From: Cranoglanis bouderius
Lineage: Eukaryota > Chordata > Actinopteri > Siluriformes > Cranoglanididae
Reading direction: 5' to 3'
DNA length: 64,000 bases
Assembly (NCBI GenBank): GCA_023630585.1
Contig: CM042544.1
Coordinates: 23,369,256 to 23,433,255 of the forward strand
Made by a program: the position numbers and the translations under genes. Below the pieces are notes generated by a model. It worked only from the letters and a program-made list of their open reading frames with translations, did no database searches and was not told the origin of the DNA. The number at the start of each line of letters is the position of its first letter. Within the stretch, counting starts at the first letter, position 1. Below are positions 33,035 through 45,370 of this stretch, piece by piece.

Positions 33035-35599
33035 TGTGTGCGCTTGATCAACTGTGCAGTAAACACAAAATAATATCTATTCAGAAAAGCACATATAGAA
33101 TTTATTCATATGAAAGCACATAGCCTCATACACAGATTTGTGTTTGAATTTGTGTTTGGGTGTGCTGTATCATTTGCATTTGATCCCCTTTCTTTCTCAA
33201 AACTACTCCATTTCCACATGGATCATTAGCAAACACAATTATACAGCAAGACTATTAGCTGCCAAAGGCTTAATATAATACCTCCATCGAAAGAGGACAG
33301 CTGTCACTATGATAAGAATGTAAGAGTCAAGTAAGGAATAAGGCAGTGGCCTGAGAGGTGCCCAGAAACAATGCTTTCACATATCTAGAGTCATGTCTCA
33401 AGCGTATATGTCGTCCTCTCTTTCTCTTTAGGAGTGTATAATAAGTCACAGTGAAAGGGTAAAATAGGATTGCTTCCAAAGTAATATTTGTTGTGTGTCT
33501 CTCTGTGCAATGGGGTGCCATTCCAGTTTAGACAATTAGATAAGCTTGGGAAAGCGTCTGATGGCAAATGATGAAATGACATTCAAAGAACCAGCTGGGG
33601 CCACACCAAGTCATAATAATCTCACATTACTGAGACAGAACACAGCATCTAGGACATCAGAGTTGCTACCATACAAATCTCATATATACAATATAAGCTT
33701 ATTTATAACAAAATATAATAATAATTTCTCTGGCAATTTTAGCCATCACAACTTTCTTCATATTTTTGTTTCCTCTACCATTATCTACTCTGGTCACCAA
33801 GTGTCCCTGCATCCAGTATATGTATATATAAGATATGCAGGCATCAAATTGACTTTCCTATTCAGAGCAACATGTAACCACATGCAGTCAACTGACAGCA
33901 GTACAGGAGCTACACTGTGCTCTTCCATATAAACGCTCCTGCAGGACTGCAGGTTAGCCAGCAGCCAAAGGCCGGGAACAAAGCGATTCCTGATGGACAG
34001 ATCTGGCACAGTCCTGATATCAGCAACACTCAAATCAACATTTCTGGCACCACATTATACTTCCTTGCTCCCTCATGCCCACACAAACGCAATCTCGCAT
34101 ATCGCTCTGCTATTATTGCCTCATGAAACATTACTAAAATTGGTAGGTTAATACATTTACATGTTTTCCAATGTTTTTTCTTAGTTCTGAACTTGCCATG
34201 AGTAATATTTATCTTTAAAACATATAATTTAAAATGACAGGTTATGGTTTTAAGTCAAAAACACACATTATAAATTAGTTCAAAGGTGAAGCAGGATTCC
34301 CAGAGAAAAGTAAACATTTTGGCCTAATTTATATAAAATCTGTATTCTTTTTGAAATTTAAATTTTTTAGATTTGTGTTTAGGTTGTAATTTTTTTAAAA
34401 TCTCAAAACCTTAACCCATAATTTTGAATTATATGTTTTTAGGCAAATCTTACCTCTAGCAAGTTCAACATAAAGAAAAAAACATAGGCAAAAATGTAAA
34501 TAAATACACCACTGCTATATTTTATTTACTCTGTCATGTTCATAATTCAAATATACAAAATTCATATTCAAATGCTTTTGTCAGCTTCCCACCCGTCACA
34601 AAATACGGCTGGTTTAAACAGCCTTCAGATCAGGCCAACATGTCAGTACACTTTGTAAGTCTCAAGTGGCACAGGTTTACATATTAATATTAAAATCTTT
34701 CTTTAATTTTTTTTATATATATATATATATTCTTACAATAAATTATCTGCAATACCCTGGCTAATGAAATATAACTAATTATTTGTCAAAAGAGTTTCAG
34801 GGTGAATGTTGTGACTTCTGGTTTTTCAGCTCATCTGCATGATTCATTTATGTTCCCTGGTGTCGAGGAAGCCAACTTCAAATTATTACAATATTCAGTA
34901 TAATATAATATAATTGTACCTTATTATCTGCAGCCTCAAATTATGTTCATAATCAGAATGATGAAAGCAAGTGGATCACATTTACAAGAGGAATGATTTA
35001 TTTCTGATTTCAAAGAATCCCTTGCTGGTTCAGTGAGAAGACATATTCCTTTGGAAAATATGATGTTTTAAAGCAACAGTTTCCACTGCTGGCATTCATC
35101 CTGCACCTCTGAGATATTAACATTATGCATTTTTAAAGACATACATTATTCATGTGCCACACTGTCTAATCATTAGCACAGTGACAGTCTTACACCTCTG
35201 TACCTGTCTGTGTTGACACATTTGATTTTATTTTATGATATTTTATCACTGGAACAACATCATGCCAGAATTTACTCACATAAAAATGATGATTTGGAAA
35301 TGCATAAACTAGAAAAACTCTCTAATCGAGGAATTTTCTCTCCAATTCTAAAAATAGAACAAATATTGATATTATCCCTGATTAAAAATACAAATATGTT
35401 TTCAGTATGCAAACGGAATATAAATATGATACGCATCCCACATGCAGATAAAAGCCTTCCTCTGCAGTAGGTCCCTTCACTCTCCAGTTGGTGTCAGGGC
35501 TAAGCAGGCAGCTGAGATTCTCAAAAGGCCATCTTTAGCAGAGCTGATCTCAATGAGCGTCTGCTTTGCATGTGTGTGTGTGTATGTGTGTGTGTGCAT

Positions 35600-36060
35600 G
35601 CCACTTGACGTGTGAACATCACTACCTTCATTTGCATCCTGGGCCTGGCATCCCTCTGTCTTTAAAAGTTGATAATGTGTTAATTAAATCACTGGCAGAC
35701 AGCGTGTCTGATACATGTGCTCTCCCTGTGAAAGCCCCATTTCTCCTCATTTTGTCTGCTGGGTCTGAGGCCCGTGCTGCTGGGGAGCAGGCGTCAACTC
35801 CACGCACCGCTTTTATGGAGTTTTTCTCTATTCATTTTTTTGGCAGCAGGCAGAGTCTATTTCTAAGTGTGCTTGCTAAATTTTTTATGCGAAATGGGCC
35901 GGGTCTGCACTCTCTCCTTTCTCCTGCACAATGATTTATTGCCCAAAAAGACCAGAGAACTAATTAACAGAGTAATTAATTAATATGAATTTGCATATTT
36001 GCATTTGCAATTAGTGCAGTCAAGTGATTAGTCTGAAATGGGAAGTTTGACTCATCAGAT
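35600..36060. promoter_or_regulatory. Candidate conserved enhancer upstream of neurod6
   Basis: A complex, repeat-free block with many homeodomain cores (TAATTA) and two abutting octamers ATTTGCAT at 35989-35996 and 35997-36004. It lies about 2 kb upstream of the neurod6 promoter. The open frame over part of it lacks any protein-like pattern. Confidence 0.4.
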
Positions 36061-36857
36061 GTTGGTGTGTGTACTGAACCAGAAAACCCGTCACCAGCTG
36101 AGGCATGAGAGGGTGGAGGGCAACAATTTATGTTGTTGTTATTGTTATTGTTGTTCTTGTTCTTGCAGTAGTTCTTGTTTTGTGTGTGTGTGTGTGTGTG
36201 TGCGTGTGTCTCTGTCTGTCTTTGTCTTTCTGTCTGTGCATCTGTGCTGTGTGAGCCCTCAAAAACCCAAACATGTAAAGAGACACACCAGGCGAGTTTA
36301 AACTGTTATGGTGCTACTGAATGCAGTACAAATCCTTAAACCCCTTAAAGCACTAAAATGTCTCACTCTCATAACTATAGCCCTTTTCTATTAATTTCTT
36401 TGTAGTTATTGAAAGTTTTTGAATAATACATAATAGTTACTGAACAATGGGCTTTGATATGAATAGCTGAATAATAAGATCAGAATTTAAGGAGTTAAGG
36501 ATATGAATAAGTTGGCCTGAGTTCACTTATTCTAACTGACTCATGCATTAATACTCTGGTTTATACCTCACTGCACCAAACAGGCACAGCATAGCAAACT
36601 TCACCATAACCGCAGTGACAACAGTTGCACAATACATAGTATTATGTCTAATAAATTATTCTTTTTAGTCTTTGTTGACATACTATTGTAACATCAGGTT
36701 AAACAACAGAATAATCACAAACAATAATTATGTGTATGTTTTTGTTTGCCATGTATGCACAGCTTGGCATTTCTGACCGCCTTTCAAATCTGTGCAAGGT
36801 AGCACCTGGGGCATTTTCACAAACTCCGTCTCTGATGTGAATAATAAATGAGCAAGG

Positions 36858-36941
<84 letters not shown>
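36858..36941. repeat. (GT)n microsatellite
   Basis: GT dinucleotide run, seen directly. Confidence 0.95.
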
Positions 36942-36942
<1 letters not shown>

Positions 36943-37097
36943 TGCATGAGCTTTCACTGATAATGGAATGTATGGGTGTCATGTCTCAGCATGGAAAGAG
37001 TCACAGCGCAGGCCAATTACTGCTACAAGGAACGGCCAGATGCACAAGTCACCAAGGCCATCAGACCAAAATCTGTCTCTCTTTCACCATTAATATA

Positions 37098-37199
<102 letters not shown>

Positions 37200-37927
37200 A
37201 GAGAGGACACAGGGAATACAGACTACAGGACTCAGGGGGTCTGGATGAGATTCAGACCTTTTCCACCAAGCGCTTGGAACAGCAAGGACAAAACGATTAT
37301 GCTCCACATCACGTGCAATGCAGAACCAATGGACACACATTCATTTCTTACTAAATTTAAAATCAAAGGGCCACAAAATCTTACTGTTCTCTCTGTCATG
37401 GATATCCTTTTTTTCACCACTGATTTTTCTATGTCTAATCAGCTTGTCTTCATAATGACATTCAGCTGAAAGTCAACTCTGGATGGCCTTGATGGTGAGA
37501 ATCAGCACAGGCTCAGCCAGTTGGCAGATGCCCTTGATGGGATTGACCCAGCAGACAACAGCTATCAATCATCCAGCACTTGCTGTCATGAGGCTTTTTT
37601 TTTTTTTTTTTTTTTAAACAAAATAACATTTTCCATTTTATTGCCTTTGAAAAACATCAGAACGTCCTGGTTTTAGAAACATTCATCAAAAATAATTTAT
37701 GTTTTGCTGTTGTATTGTGTGTGTGTTATGCATTTGGCCCGATATGGAAGATGAATTCTCTGTTATTTCCCTGTTACATTACAAAAATTAAATGTATATT
37801 TTTACAAAACACATCTGATTTTGATGGTGTGTGGTATTTCTCTGTTATTGTTTTATTCTGGTCTTACCAGTGCTACCCAGCTACAGGCATGCCAGATGAT
37901 CAGGGAGAAATAATGTCTCCAGGGACC

Positions 37928-38117
37928 AAATCACGTGACGGCCACTGCCACGTGACGTCAGCAGCAGATGGCATGGGTACCAGCTCTGGCAGTTGGCATC
38001 GGTGTCATTTCTCTAAGAGCGACGGAGAGGTGAGAGAATCGGGCGCGCCTGCAGCAGGCAGGAGAAGTTCTTAACACTGAGAAAAATGGACATCGCCTGT
38101 TGACCCAGAAGATCCAG
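37928..38117 (+). promoter_or_regulatory. neurod6: neurod6 promoter and 5' noncoding exon
   Basis: Two CACGTG E-boxes (37932-37937, 37949-37954), a palindromic CRE TGACGTCA overlapping the second (37953-37960) and a CAGATG proneural E-box (37965-37970) lie in 40 bases. They sit just before a region ending in a consensus donor (GATCCAG followed by gtaggc at 38118). NeuroD genes have a noncoding first exon and a single coding exon, which fits. The start site is not determined, and no TATA box is seen. Confidence 0.6.
38086..38103 (+). other. Short upstream ORF in the neurod6 leader
   Basis: ATG GAC ATC GCC TGT TGA, five codons, lies in the first exon upstream of the donor. It would be the first AUG met by scanning ribosomes if transcription starts upstream. 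Confidence 0.5.
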
Positions 38118-38354
38118 GTAGGCTAAAAGTGAACGCGCTTTCAGCGTGCTAGTGCGCGCGCGTGTGTTTTTTTGTCATGTTTCCAGTGCCATTCAATCTC
38201 GCGTATTCTGGAGAATAATTGAGAAAACATGTTCTGCAAGAAGATGCCAAATAGACAAAACGGATGCTTTGACATTGTTCTGTGTGGACAGCTCTGTCTA
38301 TAGGTTTGGGTTTTTTTTCTAGTTTTTTTTAATTAGCATATATTTTAGAAAGTG

Positions 38355-38357
<3 letters not shown>

Positions 38358-38431
<74 letters not shown>
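38358..38431. repeat. (TA)n microsatellite in the neurod6 intron
   Basis: Uninterrupted TA run of about 74 bases, about 240 bases upstream of the coding exon. Confidence 0.95.
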
Positions 38432-38434
<3 letters not shown>

Positions 38435-38678
38435 GAATAGTTGATCTGTGTATTTCTCGGTTATATACAGGTATGAACATGCTGATTTTATATTCGTCAC
38501 TGGTGAGCTTTGACAGAATGGATGCATTTTCAAAATTAAAAAGGAAAAAATGAGTGTTTAACGTGCGCAGGAGCTTGATGATGCTCTTAGATAGACTACG
38601 GATAAAATGTCGTGCATTGAAAGCCTTTCATGGCCATTCAGTAGCTGTTATTTCTCCACCGTGTCTAGCAGGACTACA

Positions 38679-39695
38679 ATGCTGACTTTACCGTTTGAAG
38701 AGCCGGTGATGATGGACACTCAGTTCGTGGCAAACTTTCCGCGGGACTGCGTGGGCGAGGCGAAGGTCACCAAACACGACGCCTTCAAAAAAGAAGAGCC
38801 GCTCTCACACACGGACCTTAAGGCGATGGACGACGACGAGTCGGAGAAGGACGAGGACGAGCGGGACGAGGGCCCAGACGAGCACGACGCGCCACGGCGG
38901 CGAGGGCCACGCAAAAAGAAGCTGACCAAAGAGCGGATCGACCGCGTGAAGCTGCGGCGCATGGAGGCCAACGCGCGCGAGAGGAACCGCATGCACGGCC
39001 TCAACAACGCGCTGGACAGCCTGCGCAAAGTGGTGCCGTGCTACTCAAAAACGCAGAAACTGTCCAAGATCGAGACGCTGCGTCTAGCCAAAAACTACAT
39101 CTGGGCCCTTTCGGAGATCCTCAGCACTGGTAAGAGGCCTGACCTGTTGAGCTTCGTACAGACGTTGTGCAAGGGCCTTTCCCAGCCCACTACCAACCTG
39201 GTGGCGGGATGCCTGCAGCTCAACGCCCGCAGCTTCATCGCCGATCACGGCGCCGAGGCGTCCTTCTCGGCCAGATCGCCGTACGACACCGTGTACCCGG
39301 CCTACCACGACGACCTGGCAGCTACCGGGCACGGCGGAAGTGGGGGCAGTGGCGGGGCGGACGGTGTCAAACCCTTCAGGCCGTACGGCTACTGTGGCGC
39401 CTACGAGTCATTCTACGAGTCGGCGTCTCCTGAGTGCGCGAGCCCGCAGTTTGACGGACCGCTTAGCCCGCCGCTGAACTTCAACGGGATTTTCTCGCTC
39501 AAACACGAGGAGCCGGGTGACTATGGGAAGAGCTGCCATTACGGCATGCGCTACTGCGCTGTACCGGGCCGCTCCTCCATCAGCCAGAGCACGGCGGCAC
39601 GCGCCTCCTCCGACCTGCACTTCCCTTACGACCTCCAACTGCGCGGCCAGTTCTACCCAGCGCAAGACGAACTGAACGCCACTTTTCATAATTAG
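38679..39695 (+). CDS. neurod6: Neurogenic differentiation factor 6 (NEX/ATOH2), bHLH transcription factor
   Basis: A 338-residue neuronal bHLH activator that dimerises with E-proteins on CANNTG boxes. Residues 51-69 are acidic; 73-81 (PRRRGPRKKK) is a nuclear-localisation-type basic run; 94-104 (RMEANARERNR) is the DNA-binding basic region; helices flank a loop to about residue 148. The Neuro_bHLH block follows (GKRPDLLSFVQTLCKGLSQP, then NLVAGCLQLNARSF). The start MLTLPF, the YESxSPECASPQFDGPLSPP block and the end DELNATFHN are specific to NEUROD6 among NeuroD paralogues. The ATG is 7 bases into the exon after acceptor tctagcag (38670-38671), with A at -3. An upstream in-frame ATG at 38607 is intronic. 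The exon is GC-rich relative to its surroundings. The 6a/6b paralogue identity cannot be decided. Confidence 0.96.
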   Translation: MLTLPFEEPVMMDTQFVANFPRDCVGEAKVTKHDAFKKEEPLSHTDLKAMDDDESEKDEDERDEGPDEHDAPRRRGPRKKKLTKERIDRVKLRRMEANARERNRMHGLNNALDSLRKVVPCYSKTQKLSKIETLRLAKNYIWALSEILSTGKRPDLLSFVQTLCKGLSQPTTNLVAGCLQLNARSFIADHGAEASFSARSPYDTVYPAYHDDLAATGHGGSGGSGGADGVKPFRPYGYCGAYESFYESASPECASPQFDGPLSPPLNFNGIFSLKHEEPGDYGKSCHYGMRYCAVPGRSSISQSTAARASSDLHFPYDLQLRGQFYPAQDELNATFHN

Positions 39696-39968
39696 AACGG
39701 GAAAGGCAAACATTCCCTCCCCTTTCTTTCCCTTCCTTCGCCTTTTCGTGGTAATTACTGAAAACAACGAACTTTAGCCCGCAACATGTATTATTTACGT
39801 CGCGCTCCATTAGGAGCTCTTTGGGTGTAGGCCAACTGATGTTTTATGTATTCGAGTTAACTGGATGGAGTGATTTGCTTAGGGCGGACATTTTGGCGTG
39901 GAATGTCCTTGAATAACAGAACCATAGCTTAAATGATGCTCTTGTTTAGTTTTATGTAATATCATAAT

Positions 39969-39970
<2 letters not shown>

Positions 39971-40028
<58 letters not shown>
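39971..40028. repeat. (TA)n microsatellite in the neurod6 3' UTR
   Basis: Uninterrupted TA run, seen directly. Confidence 0.95.
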
Positions 40029-40032
<4 letters not shown>

Positions 40033-40196
40033 CAGAAAAAATACCACGATAGTGATAAAAAAAAAAAATCGGACACGTAGGATATCATCTCTATAATGAG
40101 TCTTTATGTAGGCCTACTATATGTTTCCTGGAGTATCCTGCAATAATTGTCCACTTTTCATTACGTTCATGAAAATTTACAGTAAGGTAAAAGATA

Positions 40197-40230
<34 letters not shown>

Positions 40231-41372
40231 AACCGCCCAGTGCTATTAAAACGTCCAATACAAAGCAAGGCTCTTAATTTAGCAAGTTTGGAATAAATTC
40301 AGAAAAAAAAAATGAGAGCAATAAATGCAAAGGCATCTATGCAACACACGGGCTTTTTCAAGTCAAAACCAATGATAACGCCACCAGACCCTGCATTTCT
40401 CCAGTAAAATAGCCTGATGTCAAAGCATCCAGCATCGGTGCGGTTTTTTTTTTTTTTTTTTTAAATTAATATCAGTTGACAAATGGGATACTGCTGACAA
40501 TTTCGTTTATGTCTGTACATCTACTTACATTCCAAGAGTTTATTTTACTGATCTTAATGCTATAAGGAAAAATACGCCATTTTCAGTGTCCGTTGTTTTG
40601 TTTCCTGTTTGACACGTGAAATGTGTGAACGATTGAATGTCTGGATTGATTAGTTGGCGTATAGCCTATTTCATATATTTAGTAAATAACTTATATAAAT
40701 ATATATATATATATATCCCTTAAAAGTAACAAGTTGATAAAACATATTAACTATGCTCTTAATTTATGTTTTTGTGTTTCTCTGACCTTGAAAATTTGGG
40801 ACGTGGACAATCTAATTTATAGGAGGTGTTCTAGTTATAACAAATTCACACTTCTTTAGACTTTTCTACAGGCCTGCCTAAACAGTGAGCACAAAGTAAC
40901 AGGCGCTGTGTTAATAAATTAATGACATTAAGTTAATTATCACTGGAAAATTTAAAGCTTGTTAATGTAAGTAAATTATGCAACAGTTTGTTCGACATTT
41001 CTTCTGTTTTGTAAATCTTTTTTAAAATGTACAGTCATTTGATGATATGATGTTGGAGATGTTGCACACAGGCTCGAAACAATCACATCTACAAATTTAT
41101 TCCAATTTATTTGCTTTTTTTCATTGAAGCATGTAAAACATTTTTGACTGAAAGGTTTGTGTCATGTATAGTGAACTCATGTCATGGGAATTCCTTGCCT
41201 TAATGATTATAGTTGCCCATCAGTTATGCAATGTAATGGATGTTTTCAGTGGTGGAATCTTGTACATCTTTTCTCACAACACTATGACAAGAGGTTTTGT
41301 GCAAAAGCTAAGGAAAGCACTAAAACTGTTCTTGTGCTGATTTGTACACTGTCACTGAGTTGTTTTGTAAAA

Positions 41373-41383
41373 AATAAAATAAA
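41373..41383 (+). terminator. neurod6: neurod6 polyadenylation signals
   Basis: Two overlapping AATAAA hexamers followed within 20 bases by a TG-containing stretch (GAATATTGTAAG). Confidence 0.65.
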
Positions 41384-41516
41384 TATAAATTGAATATTGT
41401 AAGTTCGTTTTCAACCGATGTAGCTTTTTATCCGCCACCTTCATTAGAGACACGATTATGTAAAGTCGCGTTTAAATAGAAATTAAGGTAGTAGTAGTAG
41501 TAGTAACCTTAATTGG

Positions 41517-41574
<58 letters not shown>

Positions 41575-42600
41575 GTTGCTCAATATAATTATATATAATT
41601 TGAGCCTATATATAATTATATATATGATGTATATATTATTTCGATAATATAGGCATAGCTGTATCATTTCTATTAAATTTTACTTGCTATAAGCAGCAGG
41701 AGCAGACCAAAAATTCAGTTATTATTTAATAGACACACTGGGTAGATAACCTATATAACCCATTACTAGAAAACTGAGAAGTAAACAGAAAAAAAAAAAT
41801 CTGATGGCGTGTGATCCTTAAGAATAATAAAGCAATGGTGTTTGATGGATATCTGTCCATCAGTGGACAGTCTGAGTTTTTTTGTTTTGTTTTGGGGGTT
41901 TTTTGACCCGTGAGTTTGGCGCAGCAGCTGGAGCACAGCCACACTGCGGATGAGCTCCTTCCGCCAAACAGACAGGGTGTTGCTACAGGTTCCGCTAATC
42001 CAGAGAAATTAATCCCACTGCATGCTAATGCGCCACATTTGGACAAGTTTCAGTCCAACAGTCCAATGCCCAAGGCTGGAGGCCCAAGTACGGACGGCCT
42101 GTTACGAGCAAATATAGTCTAACGCTTCCAGCTTTTTTAATGTTCGGTTTGGGTCAGGGAACTGTACGGGCAGATATGTACTGTACTCGCCTTTTGAAGA
42201 CCGCAAAGCGGGACAGAACAGGCCGCTATTTAACACCACATTGACGAAAGCATCAACGTAACTGTTTTTTTTTTTTTTTTTTTTTTTTTTTTGCCGTTTC
42301 TTATTATATGTATATGTAGCCTACTCACTGAGTCCAACTAGCCTAATTGGTACGTTGCAGCAAAACTTAATTAAAGTTTACCAACTGTTAGGATTTTTGT
42401 AGCTAAAATTTGCTGACAATAAGGGGGAAAAATCACTGTGGCGTTTTCTACACAATTAGAACAATATGGTACTCCGAAAAAGAGACATTACAGTCATCTG
42501 TAACGAAATGTGTTATTTCAATAAACTAGGAACGCCACATAATTGATTTTTAAAAAATCACATATCAAGAATTATTTAAGATAAGAATGCTTATGTAACA

Positions 42601-42617
42601 ACAACAACAACAACAAC

Positions 42618-42667
<50 letters not shown>
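42601..42667. repeat. (AAC)n(AAT)n microsatellite
   Basis: Trinucleotide run changing from AAC to AAT, seen directly. Confidence 0.9.
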
Positions 42668-42669
<2 letters not shown>

Positions 42670-44393
42670 GTGATGATTATGTTTAAAAAGAGGCAATAAG
42701 GCAAAATTGATCAAACTAATTAAAGGCTGCGTTAAATCTTATATATTGTGTTGAAATAAAACAGGATATAAACATTCTGAGTGCGTACGGTACAAGAGTA
42801 TTATCTCAGTGTTAAAGTCAGATTTGTTTTTTGTCGGCTGAGAGGAATAAAATGTGATGAGGAAAGTTGAAAAAAGGCCCGTCTCTCTGTGTGAGTGACA
42901 ATAGCGCGGCGCCTTCGTCTCCTGCTCATGAGCACAGCGGCAGATGGTGCGGGTTAGAGCTGAAATGTGGCGGTAGACTTGCACCGTTCACTGCGAGCTA
43001 TATACACTGCGAAGAGTGACATGAAACGCTCGCCAACCACACACTGCTCTTTCAAATTCACCGAGACAAGCTATTCTGCCGATGCCCAAAAAAATTGTTC
43101 TCGTATGTATGTATATATGTATGTATGTATGTAAGGATTTAAATATAAATAATATTTAGAGAAAACTTGAAACCTTTAACACTGACTGTTTAATCATCAG
43201 CAAAACACGTATTAGAATTACAGGAATGTGACAAATTAAAGGAAAAAAAATCAAGCATCTTAGTGTGGTGTTGGATCACCATAAGCTGCCAGAAGAGCAT
43301 TGGACTAGATACTACACATCTCTGGAACTGTTTTTCCAAAATATTCTCTAAGTTTGTGTTTTAATGATGGTAGTGGAGAGCGCTGTCTAACATGTCTGTT
43401 CAATTGGGTTGAGCTTTAGTGACTGTCAAGACCACAGCATATGATTAACATCACTGTCATACTTATCAACCCATTCAGTGAACCCTCATGCCCTGCGGAT
43501 GAGGGAATTGTCAACCTGGAAGAGACCACTGCCATCAGGATACAAATGTTTCATCATAGGATAAAGTTAGACAAACAGCTAGATACTTTGTACTGACCCA
43601 CTCCTGTAAGGTGAAAAATGGATCCGAATGATGACAGCAAAATGATCCCCACAGCATAACCACCATTATTTCTGTATGTTTAACTGTTATTTCTGACCAT
43701 TTGAAATAACATACCAGTACACGACTTTCTTGGTATATCATCAGAAGGTTTAAAATAAGTGGCTTGAACAGCATTAATCTATGAGAACAGTGTTAATACT
43801 GTGATTGAACATATGGTATTGCAGTGTGTGTGGGTGTGTGCATGTGTGTGCATGGGTGGCTGGTTGTAGGTGAGTCGCTGAGGTATCTGAATCATTTGTG
43901 CTATTGCTCAGCACTCATTGCTCATCCTTCTCATCTGCATGTCCTTGTCATATCAGCTTCTGCCATTCTCCTACTGCTACATTTAAGTAGCTGTCTTATA
44001 TTGTCATATACTGTATGTTCTCATTGTATGTGCATGATGTAGATATTTGCATGTGTAAATTGCAGTGCCGGTCAGCAGAACATATTAAATGTTAACTTTC
44101 TTATTATGAATTGTAGAATTTGGACTTCTGTGGGATTTACAGCCTCTCATACAGTATGTGCATGCAATAAAAGGCTCTAGTGTGTTCACTGTCACTACCA
44201 AAGGCTCACTCAGTAGCCCTGGGTAACAGACACCTGAGTGCCTGCGAGACAAGGCTCAGAATGAATAGCCTGTTAATAATAACGTCCGGGTAATTAAAAG
44301 TGAAAAATGTTGTACTCGCGTGATGTTGATTTATTTGTGTGGGGCTATGGCCTTCTCTTCACACCTCCACCTCCACTTGGCTGAGAGAGAGCT

Positions 44394-44526
<133 letters not shown>

Positions 44527-44579
44527 TCCCTCTCTCATCCTTTCTGTCATCGTTCCCAAAATTCTCCACAAGTCCCGGG

Positions 44580-45370
44580 TCGCAGATGGTGTGGGACACA
44601 GAATTTTCCCCATTAAATTCCTAATAATCTTTTTTGCAGTGCTGGTGGCAGAGGGGGGTGAGGCAGAGGGATTTCTCATTTTAATTAGAAGGTTTAAGGA
44701 GCTAAGCCCCTTTGAAAAGCGTGTCCTCTGAGAGGTGGGTGCAGGTGATCCTCCAAACAGAAGTTGCATCCACATCGTCAGCCAGCAACTCGTTTACATA
44801 TTAGATTGGTGTCAGGTTGGCACTCGTCCTGGTTGAAAGAACGCCCCTATTTCTGAACTTGGCACATTCTCCCATTATCTTGGCATGGTGCAAGTGTTTT
44901 AGTATCAGGAGTTATGAGCTACCCAATGTATATGCTGACAAAGATCAATATGTACTCCATAACACAGAAGTCATAGGATTCTCCCTAACATAAATTTGTT
45001 TATAGATTTATCGAGAGAGGGAAAAAAAAATCGATACATTCAAGACATGGGCCAGTTTAAACACCATATCAGGCCTCTTGTTAATTTCACGTTACTTACA
45101 AAAAATCAAGTAAGTTTTAAGCATAGCAAAGCTGACCCACTATGATCCAATTAATCAGAGCATTGATCTCATCAGCCTACAGGGCTCTTAATGTGAATTT
45201 AAAAGCCTGATATTAAATATGTAAGACCTATTCCCATTTGGACAAATTGCACGAAGTTTGTCTGCACTAGACAGTGGCTAATCAGAAGCACGTTTAATGG
45301 CCAGTTAAAAAGGAAATCGGACAAAAAGGTCATTTGTATTCCACGTTTAAACCAAATGGGGGGGGGGAAT
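44580..45370. promoter_or_regulatory. Candidate conserved noncoding block(s) downstream of neurod6
   Basis: Repeat-free, mixed-composition sequence in two parts (about 44580-44900 and 45120-45370) with homeodomain-like cores (AATTAGAAG, CCAATTAATCAGAG). No coding pattern. Confidence 0.3.

Larger units (their letters stand above)
39696..41400 (+). other. neurod6: neurod6 3' UTR
   Basis: AT-rich 3' UTR with a (TA)n run at about 39971-40028, an (AATC)n run at about 40199-40226 and A/T homopolymers. It ends at two AATAAA hexamers (41373-41378, 41378-41383) after a less repetitive 200-base segment. Confidence 0.7.

Noticed and set aside
35566..35934. 122-codon plus-strand open frame
   Set aside because: No domain, splice or codon pattern; it overlaps a probable noncoding element and a GT-rich start.
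38607..38678. N-terminal extension of neurod6 by 24 codons
   Set aside because: The frame is open, but a good acceptor (tctagcag) lies at 38670-38671 and NEUROD6 proteins start MLTLPF. The upstream ATG is therefore intronic.
41520..42667. CRISPR-like or satellite array
   Set aside because: The tri- and tetranucleotide runs are simple microsatellites without spacers. No CRISPR array exists in the window.
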